64,000 bases of DNA from Bacillus methanolicus MGA3 (GCF_000724485.1 NZ_CP007739.1:1472843-1536842), one strand, 5' to 3'. Positions 17,442-26,258 are shown, counted from the stretch's first letter. The notes: generated by a model not told the origin, from the letters alone. Program-made: numbers and translations.

Positions 17442-18224
17442 TCAATCTACGAAACGATGGATTTCCTCCAACACCTTGCGATGCTCCTGTAAAAAGACAC
17501 CGTGGCCCGCATGGGGAAATAGAATCAGCTTGGAGCCTGGAATACGACGGTTCAGAATCTTGGCATGCTTCGGACTGAAGACCCAATCATCCTCGCCGTG
17601 AATAATAAGCGTTGGTGCCGAAATTCGCCCGAGCCGATGGTACGAATCGAAATTCTTGCTCGCCTCACGATGAATCTCCATGCTTCTAGGGTTCGAAGGC
17701 GCGATCTGCATCCGTTCCACGAGCGAAGCGATCAAGTCCGGATTCTCCTGGATATAAGCTTTGGAGTAAAGCATATTTAGCGTGTCTTGCGGGGAATATG
17801 CAGCGTTCTTTCGCATCAGCCACTTGATCATCCGAAAAGAAGGCGGCACCCGTTTGACCCCGCAGGTCGTGGAACATAAGATTAATTTCGACACGCGGCT
17901 GGGGACTTCGATTGCAAGCTCCTGCGCAATCATTCCCCCCATGGATTGGCCTAAAATATGTGCCTTTTCGATATCGAGCGCGTTCATTAGCCCAATGACA
18001 TCCTTGGCCATATCCGAGATGTCGTACGCTTCTGTCGGAGCGTCGCTCCGGCCTGTACCTCGATGATCGAGCATGATGAAGCGGTTCCTTTCGCTTAACG
18101 CTGCCTTGATTGCCGGGTTCCACCAGTCCATGTTGCTGTCTTTTCCTGTAAGTCCGATTAAAGGAAATCCTTCCCCGATCGATTCATAACAAATGTTAAT
18201 GCCGTTGACGAATACTTTTTCCAA
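17442..18224 (-). CDS. Alpha/beta hydrolase (copy 2)
   Basis: A 260-residue hydrolase nearly identical to the 5371-6153 product: the only residue difference I noticed is Leu for Ser in the GVFxQEHRK segment near the C-terminus. The triad (GQSMGG, EDDW, HAGHG) is complete. It starts at TTG, as in copy 1, with GGAGAGTGGGCAATT upstream. Both copies are intact while most neighbours in this copy are broken, which hints that the enzyme is kept by selection or that the duplication is recent. Confidence 0.85.
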   Translation of the reverse strand: MEKVFVNGINICYESIGEGFPLIGLTGKDSNMDWWNPAIKAALSERNRFIMLDHRGTGRSDAPTEAYDISDMAKDVIGLMNALDIEKAHILGQSMGGMIAQELAIEVPSRVSKLILCSTTCGVKRVPPSFRMIKWLMRKNAAYSPQDTLNMLYSKAYIQENPDLIASLVERMQIAPSNPRSMEIHREASKNFDSYHRLGRISAPTLIIHGEDDWVFSPKHAKILNRRIPGSKLILFPHAGHGVFLQEHRKVLEEIHRFVD

Positions 18225-18373
18225 AATTGCCCACTCTCCAATTTCGTAATTTCTGGCCGCGAATGAACGATATCCAAGATCAATATATTCTACGGAAGGG
18301 AATAGAGTGAGGATGAAAGGGAAAGGCCCTCAGCCGATTGACGGCTTGAGCCTTTCCGTGTAGAACTCCTGTT

Positions 18374-18688
18374 TTATTTCTCTTCCGCCGATTGTTTCGT
18401 CCACGTGGATTCCTCGGACATTTTCGAATTCTGTTCCTGTGGTGAGCTTGCCTTTATGCGCTTCAGTCCTATCGCCATTAATTCTTGGCCAGTTCCCATG
18501 ATACCGGTCTGCATTGGTGAACGCTCCCAATTGTAAACTGGACGGTTGCTTTTCATCGCGATTTTCCTCGCTCGTCACATTCACAAGTTGTTTGCCGACG
18601 TGGGCAGCGCCGCTTCTCAAAGCAGCAAAGGCGAAATAAATGATCTCTTTCTTTACTCCTTGAAGACCCCTTTTATGATATCTGACAT
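18374..18688 (-). pseudogene. Family A small protein, frameshifted (copy 2)
   Basis: Equivalent of the 6303 gene. After MSDIIKGVFKE the frame meets a stop because one base is missing relative to copy 1. Later pieces (SGAAHVGKQLVNV; KRIKASSPQEQNSKMSEEST) fall in two frames. Not functional as read. Confidence 0.75.
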
Positions 18689-18745
18689 GTGCCTCACCCC
18701 CTTTCCGATCCTGCGATTTACCCGGGTAAGGGGATGATTCTTGCT

Positions 18746-19495
18746 CTAGTGTCGTATTTTCTTCTTGTGATGCTTACGGAGACGCTTACGGGGAGCTTCT
18801 TGTTTCTTCTCCTCTTCCTTCTTGTTACCGTTAATCTCCTTTTCCGCCCATTGGAGGAGTGTATTGCCGACGGCGCGAGCGGCTCTTCCCATCAAGATCG
18901 ATGTGATGCTGTCGTTGGCTGGGATGTGTTCAACCGAAGGTTTGCCTTCCAAGGATTGCAGCTTTAGCCTGAGAAGCTGCCTGAATTCCGGATCCTGAGT
19001 TTGCTGCTCCTGCTTCGTCCAGCATCTGGCCGCATCTTCGTTCCGACCGATTCGGCGATACGCCTCGCCGAGCTCGTAGGTTAGTTTCGTGTAGTCATTG
19101 GCCCCGAGTATGCCTTCTTGAAGTGACTCCCGATCGATCAGGAAGGTATAATCTTCAATTACCGTCCGCGTCCGTTGGAAATACTTCTCTGGCAGCCTGT
19201 ATGCGGACCTGCCGCGAAGATATCGGATCCTGCTGTCGTGCGGAGCGGCTGCTACCGCTTTGTCGAGAAGCTTTAAGCCGTTTTTCGCCCATTTCAACCT
19301 TTCGAGCGGGTTCGTTTTATCCCGAGCGATTAAAAGCATGATGCTGCCATGGTAAGCTTCCGCATGAGGGTGGTCCGGATAATCGAGTCACAGCCGTTCT
19401 AACAGCTGATTCGCTTCCTGAACGGCGGTTACATTGCCTTTCGCGCCTTTCTTATACAGCGAGATAATCTTGTCGAATCTCTCATTGAATGTCAA
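18746..19495 (-). pseudogene. TPR-like family B gene with nonsense codon (copy 2)
   Basis: Same gene as 6709-7410. A CGA codon of copy 1 is TGA here (19388-19390), cutting the protein after about 35 residues. Restart at an internal ATG (19339) would give a 197-residue product without the first helices. The C-terminus extends past KKEEEKKQ into a basic tail (APRKRLRKHHKKKIRH), which may be the ancestral end. Annotated as a pseudogene, though the shortened ORF could be translated. Confidence 0.7.
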
Positions 19496-19516
19496 TGGTC
19501 TCCTCCCTCTCTTTTC

Positions 19517-20044
19517 TTATGATTTTTTCTTCAGTTCCAATTGATCGAGAAGCTGCAAGAATGAATTTGCTTTGTCAGGTTTTCCTGCATTTTGGTAAGC
19601 TGCACTTAGGTTTCGCAGTACTTCGCGTACTTGCTTTGGAGTAAGGTAGTTGGAATTCTCTTTATAGTGGTCAAGCAGGAAGGTGAAGTCCTCGATCGCC
19701 GTTTCCGAGCAATGGAAAAAGGACTCCGGCAGCCTCAGACAAATGTTCCCGCGCAACAACCGAATTTCTTTATGGTTCGGGTCCATGGAAATTGCTTGAT
19801 TCAATGAATCTAGTCCTTCTTGCGCCTTATCCGCTCTTTCCAGAATTTTAACGGCATCCCGGCCTAATAGAACGAGAGTACTGCCGTAATAGGCTTCAAT
19901 TAGCGCATTCACTGGCTCGGCCTCACGAAGCTTTAAGAACATCTCGTTTGCTTTTATCACTGCTTTTTTGTCTCCGTCCACCCCATTATTATGGAGTGTT
20001 TTGGCTTCCTCGAATTGTTTCATATGGACACTTTGATCCGCCAT
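19517..20044 (-). CDS. TPR-like helical protein, second paralogue (copy 2)
   Basis: A 175-residue intact counterpart of 7432-7938. It starts MADQSVHMKQFEEA at an ATG with GGAGGT upstream, so this copy defines the true N-terminus. Family hallmarks are AYYGSTLVLLGRD, LLRGNICLRLPESFFH and TAIEDFTFLLDHYKENSN. The C-terminal 110 residues are almost identical to copy 1, but the first 70 differ at many positions, a pattern expected from partial gene conversion. Function unknown; likely protein-protein interaction. Confidence 0.65.
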   Translation of the reverse strand: MADQSVHMKQFEEAKTLHNNGVDGDKKAVIKANEMFLKLREAEPVNALIEAYYGSTLVLLGRDAVKILERADKAQEGLDSLNQAISMDPNHKEIRLLRGNICLRLPESFFHCSETAIEDFTFLLDHYKENSNYLTPKQVREVLRNLSAAYQNAGKPDKANSFLQLLDQLELKKKS

Positions 20045-20264
20045 TCCTATCGACCTCCGATATTGAAAATCTTGGTACTTCTCCAACCCGTAAAAGCAAC
20101 ATAGATAAATCCCCTTCTTTCATTTCCAATTTACTTGTTACGATATGTGCGATCCCCATATAGAGGTTGGATGAAATACCCAGTTTATTAAAAATGTACG
20201 TTTGTCCGAGTCAAGTCTTTACATTCGTGCATTCCATAACAGTAATTACGGAGGAGGGCAGAAA

Positions 20265-20770
20265 CTTGTCGGAAAGCGTGGCATCCGTCCCAAATTACAA
20301 GAGATGACCGCTGCCGTTTGGACACAAACCTGAATTGCCGCTCTTATGTTCTGGATGGGGATAACATCCGCCACGGTTTGAACAAAGACCTCAGTTTCGG
20401 TCCGGATGACCGTAGGGAAAATATTCGCAGCATCGCGGAGGTGGCAAAGCTTTTTGTCGATGCGGGAATCCGTTACGGCGTTCATTTCACCTTATCGTGG
20501 GGATCGTGACATAGCGCGATCTATTTTCATGAAGGAGAGTTTATAGAGGTTAATGTAAAATGCCCGCTTAGCGAATGCGAAAGGCGGGATCCGAAAGGAC
20601 TATATAAAAAAGCGAGAGCAGGCGAAATCTTGCAGTTTACAAGCATTTCCGCTCCATACGAGCCTCCGGTGCGACCGGAGATCTTGATAGAATTGGATAG
20701 GCAAACGGTATGCGAGTCAGCCGCCCAGGTCCTGGACTTTCTAACATTATATATACGGAGTGACCCCGGA
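20265..20770 (+). pseudogene. cysC: APS kinase (CysC) remnant, copy 2
   Basis: Frames combined read [50 protein letters not shown] debris, [37 protein letters not shown] and [17 protein letters not shown]. This is clearly adenylylsulfate kinase, which phosphorylates APS to PAPS. The N-terminal P-loop (GLSGSGKS) is missing and there are several frameshifts. Another copy, more decayed, is at 8557. Confidence 0.85.
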
Positions 20771-20896
20771 ATGTTCACACATAGCCGTCTGTAACAATTT
20801 TCTCGTCGAAACTGGTTTTAGGCACATGGTTATTGTAGTAAGTTTGTTCACACTTTACCATAAATGAACAGGCTATTGCTTCTTAGGAGGGTTTTT

Positions 20897-21507
20897 ATGA
20901 AGTTGCAATCCCATAAGATGATGGTTTCCATTGACGAGCATTCATCCCATCTGGAACCATTCAAGGATTTTTTTTAAGCAATTGGACGATGAAGGAAGAA
21001 CCGTTGAAAAGCTGCCTCGGCAAAGAATTGAAGACTATCAGTTGAAAGTCATTAACGCTACGCTTGCCCATGTCTGGAACAAGAATGAATATTACCGTTC
21101 GAAGCTGGAAGAAGCGGGCTTCACGGAACCGAAAATCGAAAGCCTGGAGCAATTAGCTTCAGTACCGCTGCTCAAGAAAGACGTTATACGAGGAGATAAG
21201 CAGATAGTCTTATGCGTCGATCCGAAAGAAATCGGTCAGGTTCACCATACAAGCGGAACTTCGGGGAAGGCGATTTATACCTCCTACTCGTTAGCTGATC
21301 TGTATATATACGATTTACTGCCCAAATATTTGGAAATATTCAAGGAGTCGGACGAGGATGTTGCGGCCATTGCGCTGCCGTATGAGTTTGCACTGCCCGG
21401 TCTCGGTTTTCAACGTTTGTTCCAGTTTGCGTTCGGAACGGCGGTGCTGTCGCTCGGCAAAGGCGGATACATGGCTCCCGTCGATAAGTCATTGGAGCTG
21501 ATGAAGG
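20897..21507 (+). pseudogene. PaaK-like ligase 1, truncated (copy 2)
   Basis: Begins MKLQSHKMMVSIDEHSSHLE like the 9068 gene, with a TAGGAGG site. A run of eight T (seven would keep frame) breaks it at KDFF; the next frame continues with KQLDDEGRTVEKLP through HTSGTSGKAIYTSY to KGGYMAPVDKSLELMK, where the sequence jumps into the region homologous to 14447. Only about the first 200 residues remain; the YGSTE and RxGD motifs are lost. Confidence 0.88.
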
Positions 21508-21612
21508 TAATGGATTATTATTCGGTGAATTCCACTTCAGTCCAATCCAGATCCGCTAACTCACATAAACATATAAAGAGTCATCAAACATATAAAAGGA
21601 GGTTTCCAATCA

Positions 21613-22545
21613 ATGGATGATATTCAGAGGAAAACTGATTCTAATCCGGTCGCAGAGGAAGAAGCACCTTCGACAGTTTTGAAACAGGAGGGCGATTTGG
21701 AATGGAAGCGGTTTATCCAAAAAGAGTTAGAGAAACTAGAAAATCAGGAAAAGGATGAAGGAAAAGAAGACTCGGAGAAGACCTCGTCGGCTAAGCAATC
21801 AATGGACCGTATTCAGAGGAAAACTGATTCTAATCCGGTCGCAGAGGAAGAAGCACTTTCGACAGTTTCGAAAGAGGAGGGCGATTTGGAGTGGAAGCGA
21901 TTTATCCAAGAAGAGTTAGAGAAACTAGAAAATCAGGAAAAGGATGAAGGAAAAGAAGACTCGGAGAAGACCTCGTCGGCTAAGACGGAGTTTGCTCTCA
22001 GTTCCCTTATCGAGCAGATACCTGTAGAACAATTGATCAATTCGGCAATCAATTCGGCAAAACGTATTTTTAATAAGAAGACAGAACCGGAAAAAACAGA
22101 ACCGGAAAAAACAGAACCGGAAAAAACAGAATCGAAAAAAGCAGAACCGAAAAAAGCAGAATCGAAAAAAGCAGAACCGAAAAAAGCAGAATCGAAAAAA
22201 GCAGAACCGAAAAAAGCAGAACCGAAAAAAGCAGAATCGAAAAAAGCAGAACCGAAAAAAGCAGAACCGAAAAAAGCAGAACCGAAAAAAGCAAAACCGA
22301 AAAAAGCAAAACCGAAAAAAGCAAAACCGAAAAAAGCAAAACCGAAAAAAGCAGAATCGAAAAAAGCAGAACCAAAAAAACAGAACCAAAAAAACAGAAC
22401 CAAAAAAAACAGAACCGAAAAAAACAGAACCAAAAAAACAGAACCGAAAAAAATAGAACAAAGTGACCCAATTGAAGAACCTACGAGAAAATTAACTGGT
22501 TTCTCTGTGAACGACCAGACGAAAATTAAATTGTACTTGAATTAA
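21613..22545 (+). CDS. Lysine-rich repeat protein with expanded PKK array, family C (copy 2)
   Basis: A 310-residue version of the 14532 protein. The N-terminal module (DxIQRKTDSNPVAEEEA...ENQEKDEGKEDSEKTSSA) occurs twice in tandem. After a hydrophobic-amphipathic segment there is a long array of five-residue units (TEPEK, then AEPKK, AESKK, AKPKK), and then a stretch where indels shift the frame to NQKNRTKKN before returning to TEPKK. The end (TRKLTGFSVNDQTKIKLYLN) is identical to copy 1. The ribosome binding site (AAAAGGAGG) is also kept. The tail would be highly basic and extended. Function unknown. Confidence 0.65.
   Translation: MDDIQRKTDSNPVAEEEAPSTVLKQEGDLEWKRFIQKELEKLENQEKDEGKEDSEKTSSAKQSMDRIQRKTDSNPVAEEEALSTVSKEEGDLEWKRFIQEELEKLENQEKDEGKEDSEKTSSAKTEFALSSLIEQIPVEQLINSAINSAKRIFNKKTEPEKTEPEKTEPEKTESKKAEPKKAESKKAEPKKAESKKAEPKKAEPKKAESKKAEPKKAEPKKAEPKKAKPKKAKPKKAKPKKAKPKKAESKKAEPKKQNQKNRTKKNRTEKNRTKKTEPKKIEQSDPIEEPTRKLTGFSVNDQTKIKLYLN
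22078..22450 (+). repeat. 15-bp tandem repeat array encoding (A/T)(E/K)(P/S)(E/K)K
   Basis: Roughly 25 units of GCAGAACCGAAAAAA and variants (ACAGAACCGGAAAAA, GCAGAATCGAAAAAA, GCAAAACCGAAAAAA, ACAGAACCAAAAAAA). Blocks of the same variant are clustered, the usual mark of slippage. Copy 1 has only two to three units at the same place. Confidence 0.92.
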
Positions 22546-22700
22546 ACTGACTATCTTGATTTGAACAACTAGCTAATGGTGGTCTAAACGAAGTAAACAT
22601 TGAAGAATCCCAAAGACATTTGAAAAAAACAGAACCGGAAAAATGAGATATTCCAAAGAGGCGCCTACATGAACCAAGAATATGACATTAATTCATTGTT

Positions 22701-22938
22701 AAATTAGTTAAAAGAAAAAATAAAACGCCGTGGCCAGGAAAGACATTTGCAGCGTGTTGAAGCAGAAAAAGAAAAAGCTCGAAGAGAAGGTAAAGAAAAA
22801 TTCATTGAAGCTTTTAAAATACCATCTTCGTTAACAGCCTCTGACCAGTTGGATGATCTTATTTTGAGGTTACATGAGTTGAAAAAGCAAATGATATATT
22901 ACAATAAAATAGAGATTTCATTGAAAATAGAGGAATGA
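22701..22938 (+). pseudogene. C-terminal fragment of a charged protein upstream of the PglX remnant
   Basis: An open frame without a credible start encodes RGQERHLQRVEAEKEKARRE and SSLTASDQLDDLILRLHELK, ending EISLKIEE. The stop overlaps the ATG region of the methyltransferase fragment, so it was the preceding gene of the same operon. I do not recognise the family firmly; a large BREX/DISARM-type ATPase or helicase C-terminus is possible from context. Confidence 0.45.
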
Positions 22939-22943
22939 TGAAA

Positions 22944-23527
22944 ATGGCATTTGATCAAGGTACACGAAGTAAACTTCAAAAGTTTGTAAGTGAGACACGA
23001 TTGCTCTTGTAAAATGAGTTTATTAGAAAGATGCAGAATGAATATGGATTAGACCCAAATACCGGGCTCGTTAGCGACTTGAGTAAACTTAAACATCTTG
23101 ATGATGCGCGAAGACAAACGGCAAGTTTAATAAGAGATACAATTAATCTTTACATTGCTACAAGTCCTACCGGTGGTATATTTGAAGCAATGAATCGTAT
23201 TATTCGCGAACAGGCTTTCACAATTCTCAATCGTTTATGTGCTATGCGAATGGCTGAGGCTCGCGGAATTTTAGTTGAATCTATAGTAAATGGGTACAAT
23301 TCGAAAGGTTTCAATTATATACACGTTTATCGGGAACAGCTCTTGGAGAAAAGGGTGATGCCTACAAAAGTTTTATATATAGTTTATTTGATGAGTTCGC
23401 GAATGACTTGCCTGTCTTTTTTGATAGATACTCTCCAATGGGACGCCTTTCCCTCCGAGAATCAGCGCTCTTAGAATTGTTATCACGCGGATCTTTCAAT
23501 TGTCTGTATGGAATGCCTAGCTTAATA
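22944..23527 (+). pseudogene. PglX-like adenine DNA methyltransferase N-terminal fragment
   Basis: Starts MAFDQGTRSKLQKFVSETRL, meets a TAA, then resumes in frame with NEFIRKMQNEYGLDPNTG, LKHLDDARRQTASLIRDTIN, IIREQAFTILNRLCAMRMAE and ARGILVESIVNGYNSKGFN. A frameshift near 23320 leads to GTALGEKGDAYKSFIYSLFD and FFDRYSPMGRLSLRESALLE before a stop. This is the N-terminal region of large N6-adenine methyltransferases of phage-defence systems (PglX/BREX- or DISARM-type). The catalytic domain is missing, so no defence function remains. Confidence 0.65.
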
Positions 23528-23832
23528 ATTGAGAATAACATACATGGAAAATATTGATCAACGAGCTGTTTTGCACCGTGTGGGAATCGAACCCACCAGA
23601 GACGACACGCCTGAAATGATCTGTCGCTATTACTTTGTCAGATTGCCCTCTGTAACTAGGAAATAGCCTTTGAGATAATCGAAAGTTATCCTACCTAACA
23701 TGCAAATGAAGCAGCAGAAAAACTAAAAAACTCATATTTAAGATATTAAAATTTTCCTTTAGGGAACGGTTTTCTTTGTATAATAAAAAAAGAATGATAG
23801 GTGTAATACATAAGAAAAGCGGGAGGGAGAAA

Positions 23833-24135
23833 ATGGAACGAAGGGAAGTTTTATTAGCAATAACTGAGCTTAAATCAAGTATTGACAAGCGTTTTGATAC
23901 TTTAGAACAACAGTTGGATAAGCGGTTGGATAGTGTAGATGAACAACTTTATAAAATAAGACAGAAACTTGAGTTAGATGGAGAAGAACTGCAGTCTGCG
24001 GACATTGGAGAAACATTTGGTGACATTAAAAAGCAGCTTGAAGTGTTAAGATATGATGTTGAATATGTAGCCAAGATCGTAAATGAATGCGATAGGAAAT
24101 TATATAGGGTTGAAAAGAAATTAGAAATGGATTAA
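23833..24135 (+). CDS. Hypothetical coiled-coil protein
   Basis: A 100-residue protein with heptad-like repeats (DKRFDTLEQQLDKRLDSVDE, LEVLRYDVEYVAKIVNECDR), predicted to form one or two long helices. I start it at the ATG 23833 behind GGGAGGGAG; the frame stays open further upstream but with no RBS. A promoter-like TATAAT lies near 23777. It has its own terminator at 24210. No named function. Confidence 0.6.
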   Translation: MERREVLLAITELKSSIDKRFDTLEQQLDKRLDSVDEQLYKIRQKLELDGEELQSADIGETFGDIKKQLEVLRYDVEYVAKIVNECDRKLYRVEKKLEMD

Positions 24136-24209
24136 ACATTTTTTGTATTGATTCATATAGAATTTACGTCCGTATCCCAAATGTAATTTTATACCGTTCA
24201 TAACAAAGT

Positions 24210-24239
24210 AAGGTATTGGAATATGAAATCCAATACCTT
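24210..24239 (+). terminator. Hairpin after the coiled-coil gene
   Basis: Perfect AAGGTATTGGA/TCCAATACCTT stem with an eight-base loop, followed by a weakly T-rich tract. Confidence 0.65.
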
Positions 24240-24317
24240 ATGTTATATATATTCAGTCTCATTTTTATTTATATCTTAATTCAATTTTTTTGCGATTTTT
24301 TCGAAATAATGGTCTTA

Positions 24318-24619
24318 TGTCAAGAAAGTGGACACATTAATTTGAAAGCCTTTGAATCTAAAACCCCTACCGCACTTCGTTTGCTAGGGCTTTAAAAGTG
24401 ATAAGTCCAAAAACCAGGACTTATCACTTTTAAACCCAAATGGTTAACTAATGAGTTCTTTCACCAGATTTTCTGAATCATATTTTCTCTCGAATTGATT
24501 GGGGGAACAGTAATTCAGGGTGGAATGCTTTCTTTTTTCGTTATAAAAGCTGGCTATATAATAATTGATGGACTGGATGGCTTCCTCACGTGTCTTAAAT
24601 CTTTTTCTATAAATCACTC
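24318..24619 (-). mobile_element. IS3-family insertion sequence end (IS150-like), truncated
   Basis: Minus-strand frame from about 24619 to the stop at 24444 reads YRKRFKTREEAIQSINYYIA, FYNEKRKHSTLNYCSPNQFE and ends VKELIS, the C-terminus of an IS3-family OrfB transposase (DDE integrase core end). Beyond it TGTCAAGAAAGTGGACA at 24318 is a typical IS150-group terminal repeat. The rest of the element has been deleted, with the break joining into the ABC ATPase fragment. Confidence 0.82.
24391..24434. terminator. Long perfect hairpin inside the IS remnant
   Basis: An 18-base perfect stem, TTTAAAAGTGATAAGTCC and its complement, with an eight-base loop, lies between the transposase stop and the IS end. 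Probably a terminator that insulates the element from flanking transcription. Confidence 0.7.
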
Positions 24620-24811
24620 TTTATCACCCACGATCTTGAAGAGGCCATTTTGTTAAGCGACCGGATCTATCTGTTGCCAGGTACAAGTACGCAGAAGGTT
24701 CAAGAAGTGAGGGTCGATCTTGCTAGGCCGAGAAAAACATAACATATTTATCAACCCGAGTTTATTGCATTGAGAAAAGAATTGGAGTGGCTGATTCGAG
24801 ATGAAAAGTAG
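24617..24811 (+). pseudogene. ABC transporter ATPase C-terminal fragment (ThiZ-like)
   Basis: Reads FITHDLEEAILLSDRIYLLP, then VRVDLARPRKT and TAA; in frame beyond it are YQPEFIALRKELEWLIRDEK. FITHDLEEAxxLSDRI is the H-loop region of nitrate/taurine/pyrimidine-precursor type ATPases. The Walker A half is gone, cut by the IS junction. Its stop overlaps the start of the permease fragment (ATG 24801), as in a normal operon. Confidence 0.8.
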
Positions 24812-25290
24812 CTGGAAAAAGTGGATGGAAGACTATGGCCTGTTTTTATTGGTTGTCGTCTTATTAATATGCTTGTGGGAATGGATTGGTCGAAAAGGTT
24901 TTATTCCATCCTTTATTTTGCCTTCTCCAACGGCTATCGGCCAATCCTTAATGGATAACAGGCGGCTATTATTGGAAGTGCATTTACCTGAACCCTTTGG
25001 GAGGTATTAATAGGATTTTGCCTCTCCGTTTTTGGGGGAACTTTATTAGGCGTTGGCTTGCATTTTTCTCGGGCGTTAGAAAAGTTTCTCTACCCCTTTC
25101 TCGTTATTTCACAAACGGTTCCGCTGATTGTGATTTCTCCCATTTTTATCATGTGGTTTGGCTATTCCATTTGGAGCAAAATTGCGGTCACCATTTTAAC
25201 GGCGTTTTTCCCGATTGTGGTTAGTACATATGATGGATTTAAATCAGGGGGAGCTGAATACCGTGAATTACTCCTAACGATGGGTGCAAA
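24801..25290 (+). pseudogene. ABC transporter permease fragment (ThiX-like)
   Basis: Starts MKSSWKKWMEDYGLFLLVVV with further membrane segments, then PSPTAIGQSL, typical of the BPD-transport permeases of the SsuC/ThiX group. One base is missing near 24990 (CTGAACCC where CTGAAACCC would continue). The next frame reads [20 protein letters not shown] and [20 protein letters not shown]. The EAA-type loop is reached (LLLTMGAN) and there the sequence changes into thiM. Confidence 0.8.
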
Positions 25291-26011
25291 TTTTACGGCG
25301 AATGGATTATTAGCTTTGGGTGCTTCCCCAGTGATGGCGTATGCGCATGAGGAAGTGGCCGATATGGCGAAAATAGCAAGTGCACTTGTATTGAATATGG
25401 GTACACTTGATGATAAAGTCGTAGAATCTATTATCATTGCTGGTAAATCAGCGAATGAAAACAATGTACCTGTTGTATTTGATCCAGTTGGGGCAGGTGC
25501 TACACCTTACCGTACAGAATCAGCACGAAGAATTTTGCAGGAGGTTAAGGTAGATGTTCTGCGAGGAAATGCTGCAGAAATAGCAAACGTGATCGGTAAA
25601 GAATGGTCGATCAAAGGAGTAGACTCCGGAGAAGGCAAGGGTGACATTGTTGCACTCGCTCAACAAGCTGCCAAGGAGCTTGATTGCATCGTTGTAATTA
25701 CAGGAAAAAAAGATGTTATTACAAACGGAGAGAAAACGTATATTGTTGAAAATGGCCACCCTATATTAACAAAAGTGACGGGTACTGGCTGTTTGCTTAG
25801 TTCGGTTATCGGTACTTTCCTTGCAGCATCAGAAGACCCTATATATGCGTCGGCTGAAGCTTTAGCTTTTTATGGTGTAGCTGCAGAGCTGGCAGCAGCT
25901 AAAACAGCTGAACAAGGTCCTGGCAGTTTCCAAATCGAATTTCTAAATCAATTGGCTAATGTTTCGAATGAAATATTGGAGCAACGGGAGAAGATTCAGC
26001 TGCTGGCATAA
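25058..26011 (+). CDS. thiM: In-frame fusion of ThiX-like permease and truncated hydroxyethylthiazole kinase
   Basis: A 317-residue ORF. Residues 1-77 are permease membrane helices ([22 protein letters not shown]). From about residue 78 ([17 protein letters not shown]) it is ThiM, hydroxyethylthiazole kinase of thiamine salvage: [47 protein letters not shown] (anion hole and catalytic Cys) and [13 protein letters not shown]. The first roughly 33 ThiM residues, including the conserved substrate-contacting N-terminal strand, are replaced. The ORF has no good start of its own. It is most likely a deletion product and inactive, though the kinase core is undamaged. Confidence 0.75.
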   Translation: MHFSRALEKFLYPFLVISQTVPLIVISPIFIMWFGYSIWSKIAVTILTAFFPIVVSTYDGFKSGGAEYRELLLTMGANFTANGLLALGASPVMAYAHEEVADMAKIASALVLNMGTLDDKVVESIIIAGKSANENNVPVVFDPVGAGATPYRTESARRILQEVKVDVLRGNAAEIANVIGKEWSIKGVDSGEGKGDIVALAQQAAKELDCIVVITGKKDVITNGEKTYIVENGHPILTKVTGTGCLLSSVIGTFLAASEDPIYASAEALAFYGVAAELAAAKTAEQGPGSFQIEFLNQLANVSNEILEQREKIQLLA

Positions 26012-26086
26012 GTTTTAGAAAATGAAGAAATGGAACAATGAACGTTTCTTAAAGCACTTAAGTAAATTTTGAAGACAATGGAGAAT

Positions 26087-26206
26087 GAGGCTGTCTCAAA
26101 AGCCAGAGGGTCAGACCCCATAACACAATATATAGGACATAATGTTGCATAAATGTGCTATATATTGATAAACGAACATGGGGTCAGACCCTTATGAGAC
26201 AGCCTC
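26087..26206. repeat. 120-bp palindromic intergenic repeat, copy A
   Basis: Outer arms GAGGCTGTCTCA and TGAGACAGCCTC, inner arms GGGTCAGACCCC and GGGGTCAGACCC, AT-rich centre with CTATATATTG. It is followed by TTTTTT. Same length and nearly same sequence as 52698-52817; inverted, shortened copy at 32998-33095. Works plausibly as a terminator after thiM. Confidence 0.9.
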
Positions 26207-26258
26207 TTTTTTCATAAGTAAATCCCAATTTTGTACCGCACAAATTCAAAAAAAGGAA

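Larger units (their letters stand above)
17341..22698. repeat. Second, deleted copy of the island segment
   Basis: From 17341 the sequence repeats the block that begins at 5269 (tail of the chorismate synthase remnant, terminator, hydrolase, family A, two TPR genes, cysC remnant, start of ligase 1). At 21507 it leaves this alignment (equivalent to 9677). From 21513 it follows the sequence that begins at 14447, up to 22698 (equivalent to 15073). The parts corresponding to 9678-14446 are absent. Near-identity in the hydrolase/TPR part and stronger drift in the cysC and ligase part suggest an uneven history, for example gene conversion. Confidence 0.9.

Noticed and set aside
21925..22471. Three long Phe/Leu-rich open frames on the minus strand opposite the PKK repeat.
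   Set aside because: They are antisense products of the 15-bp repeat (FF and FG runs), have no ribosome binding site and mirror the plus-strand coding array.
23575..23680. On the minus strand GTGGG-TTCGATT-CCCAC followed by ACGGTGC looks like a T-arm and 3' acceptor of a tRNA or tmRNA.
   Set aside because: No matching 5' acceptor strand (GCACCGT), no anticodon arm and no CCA were found nearby. It may be the 3' stub of a tRNA-like gene left by an integration event, but there is not enough to call a gene.
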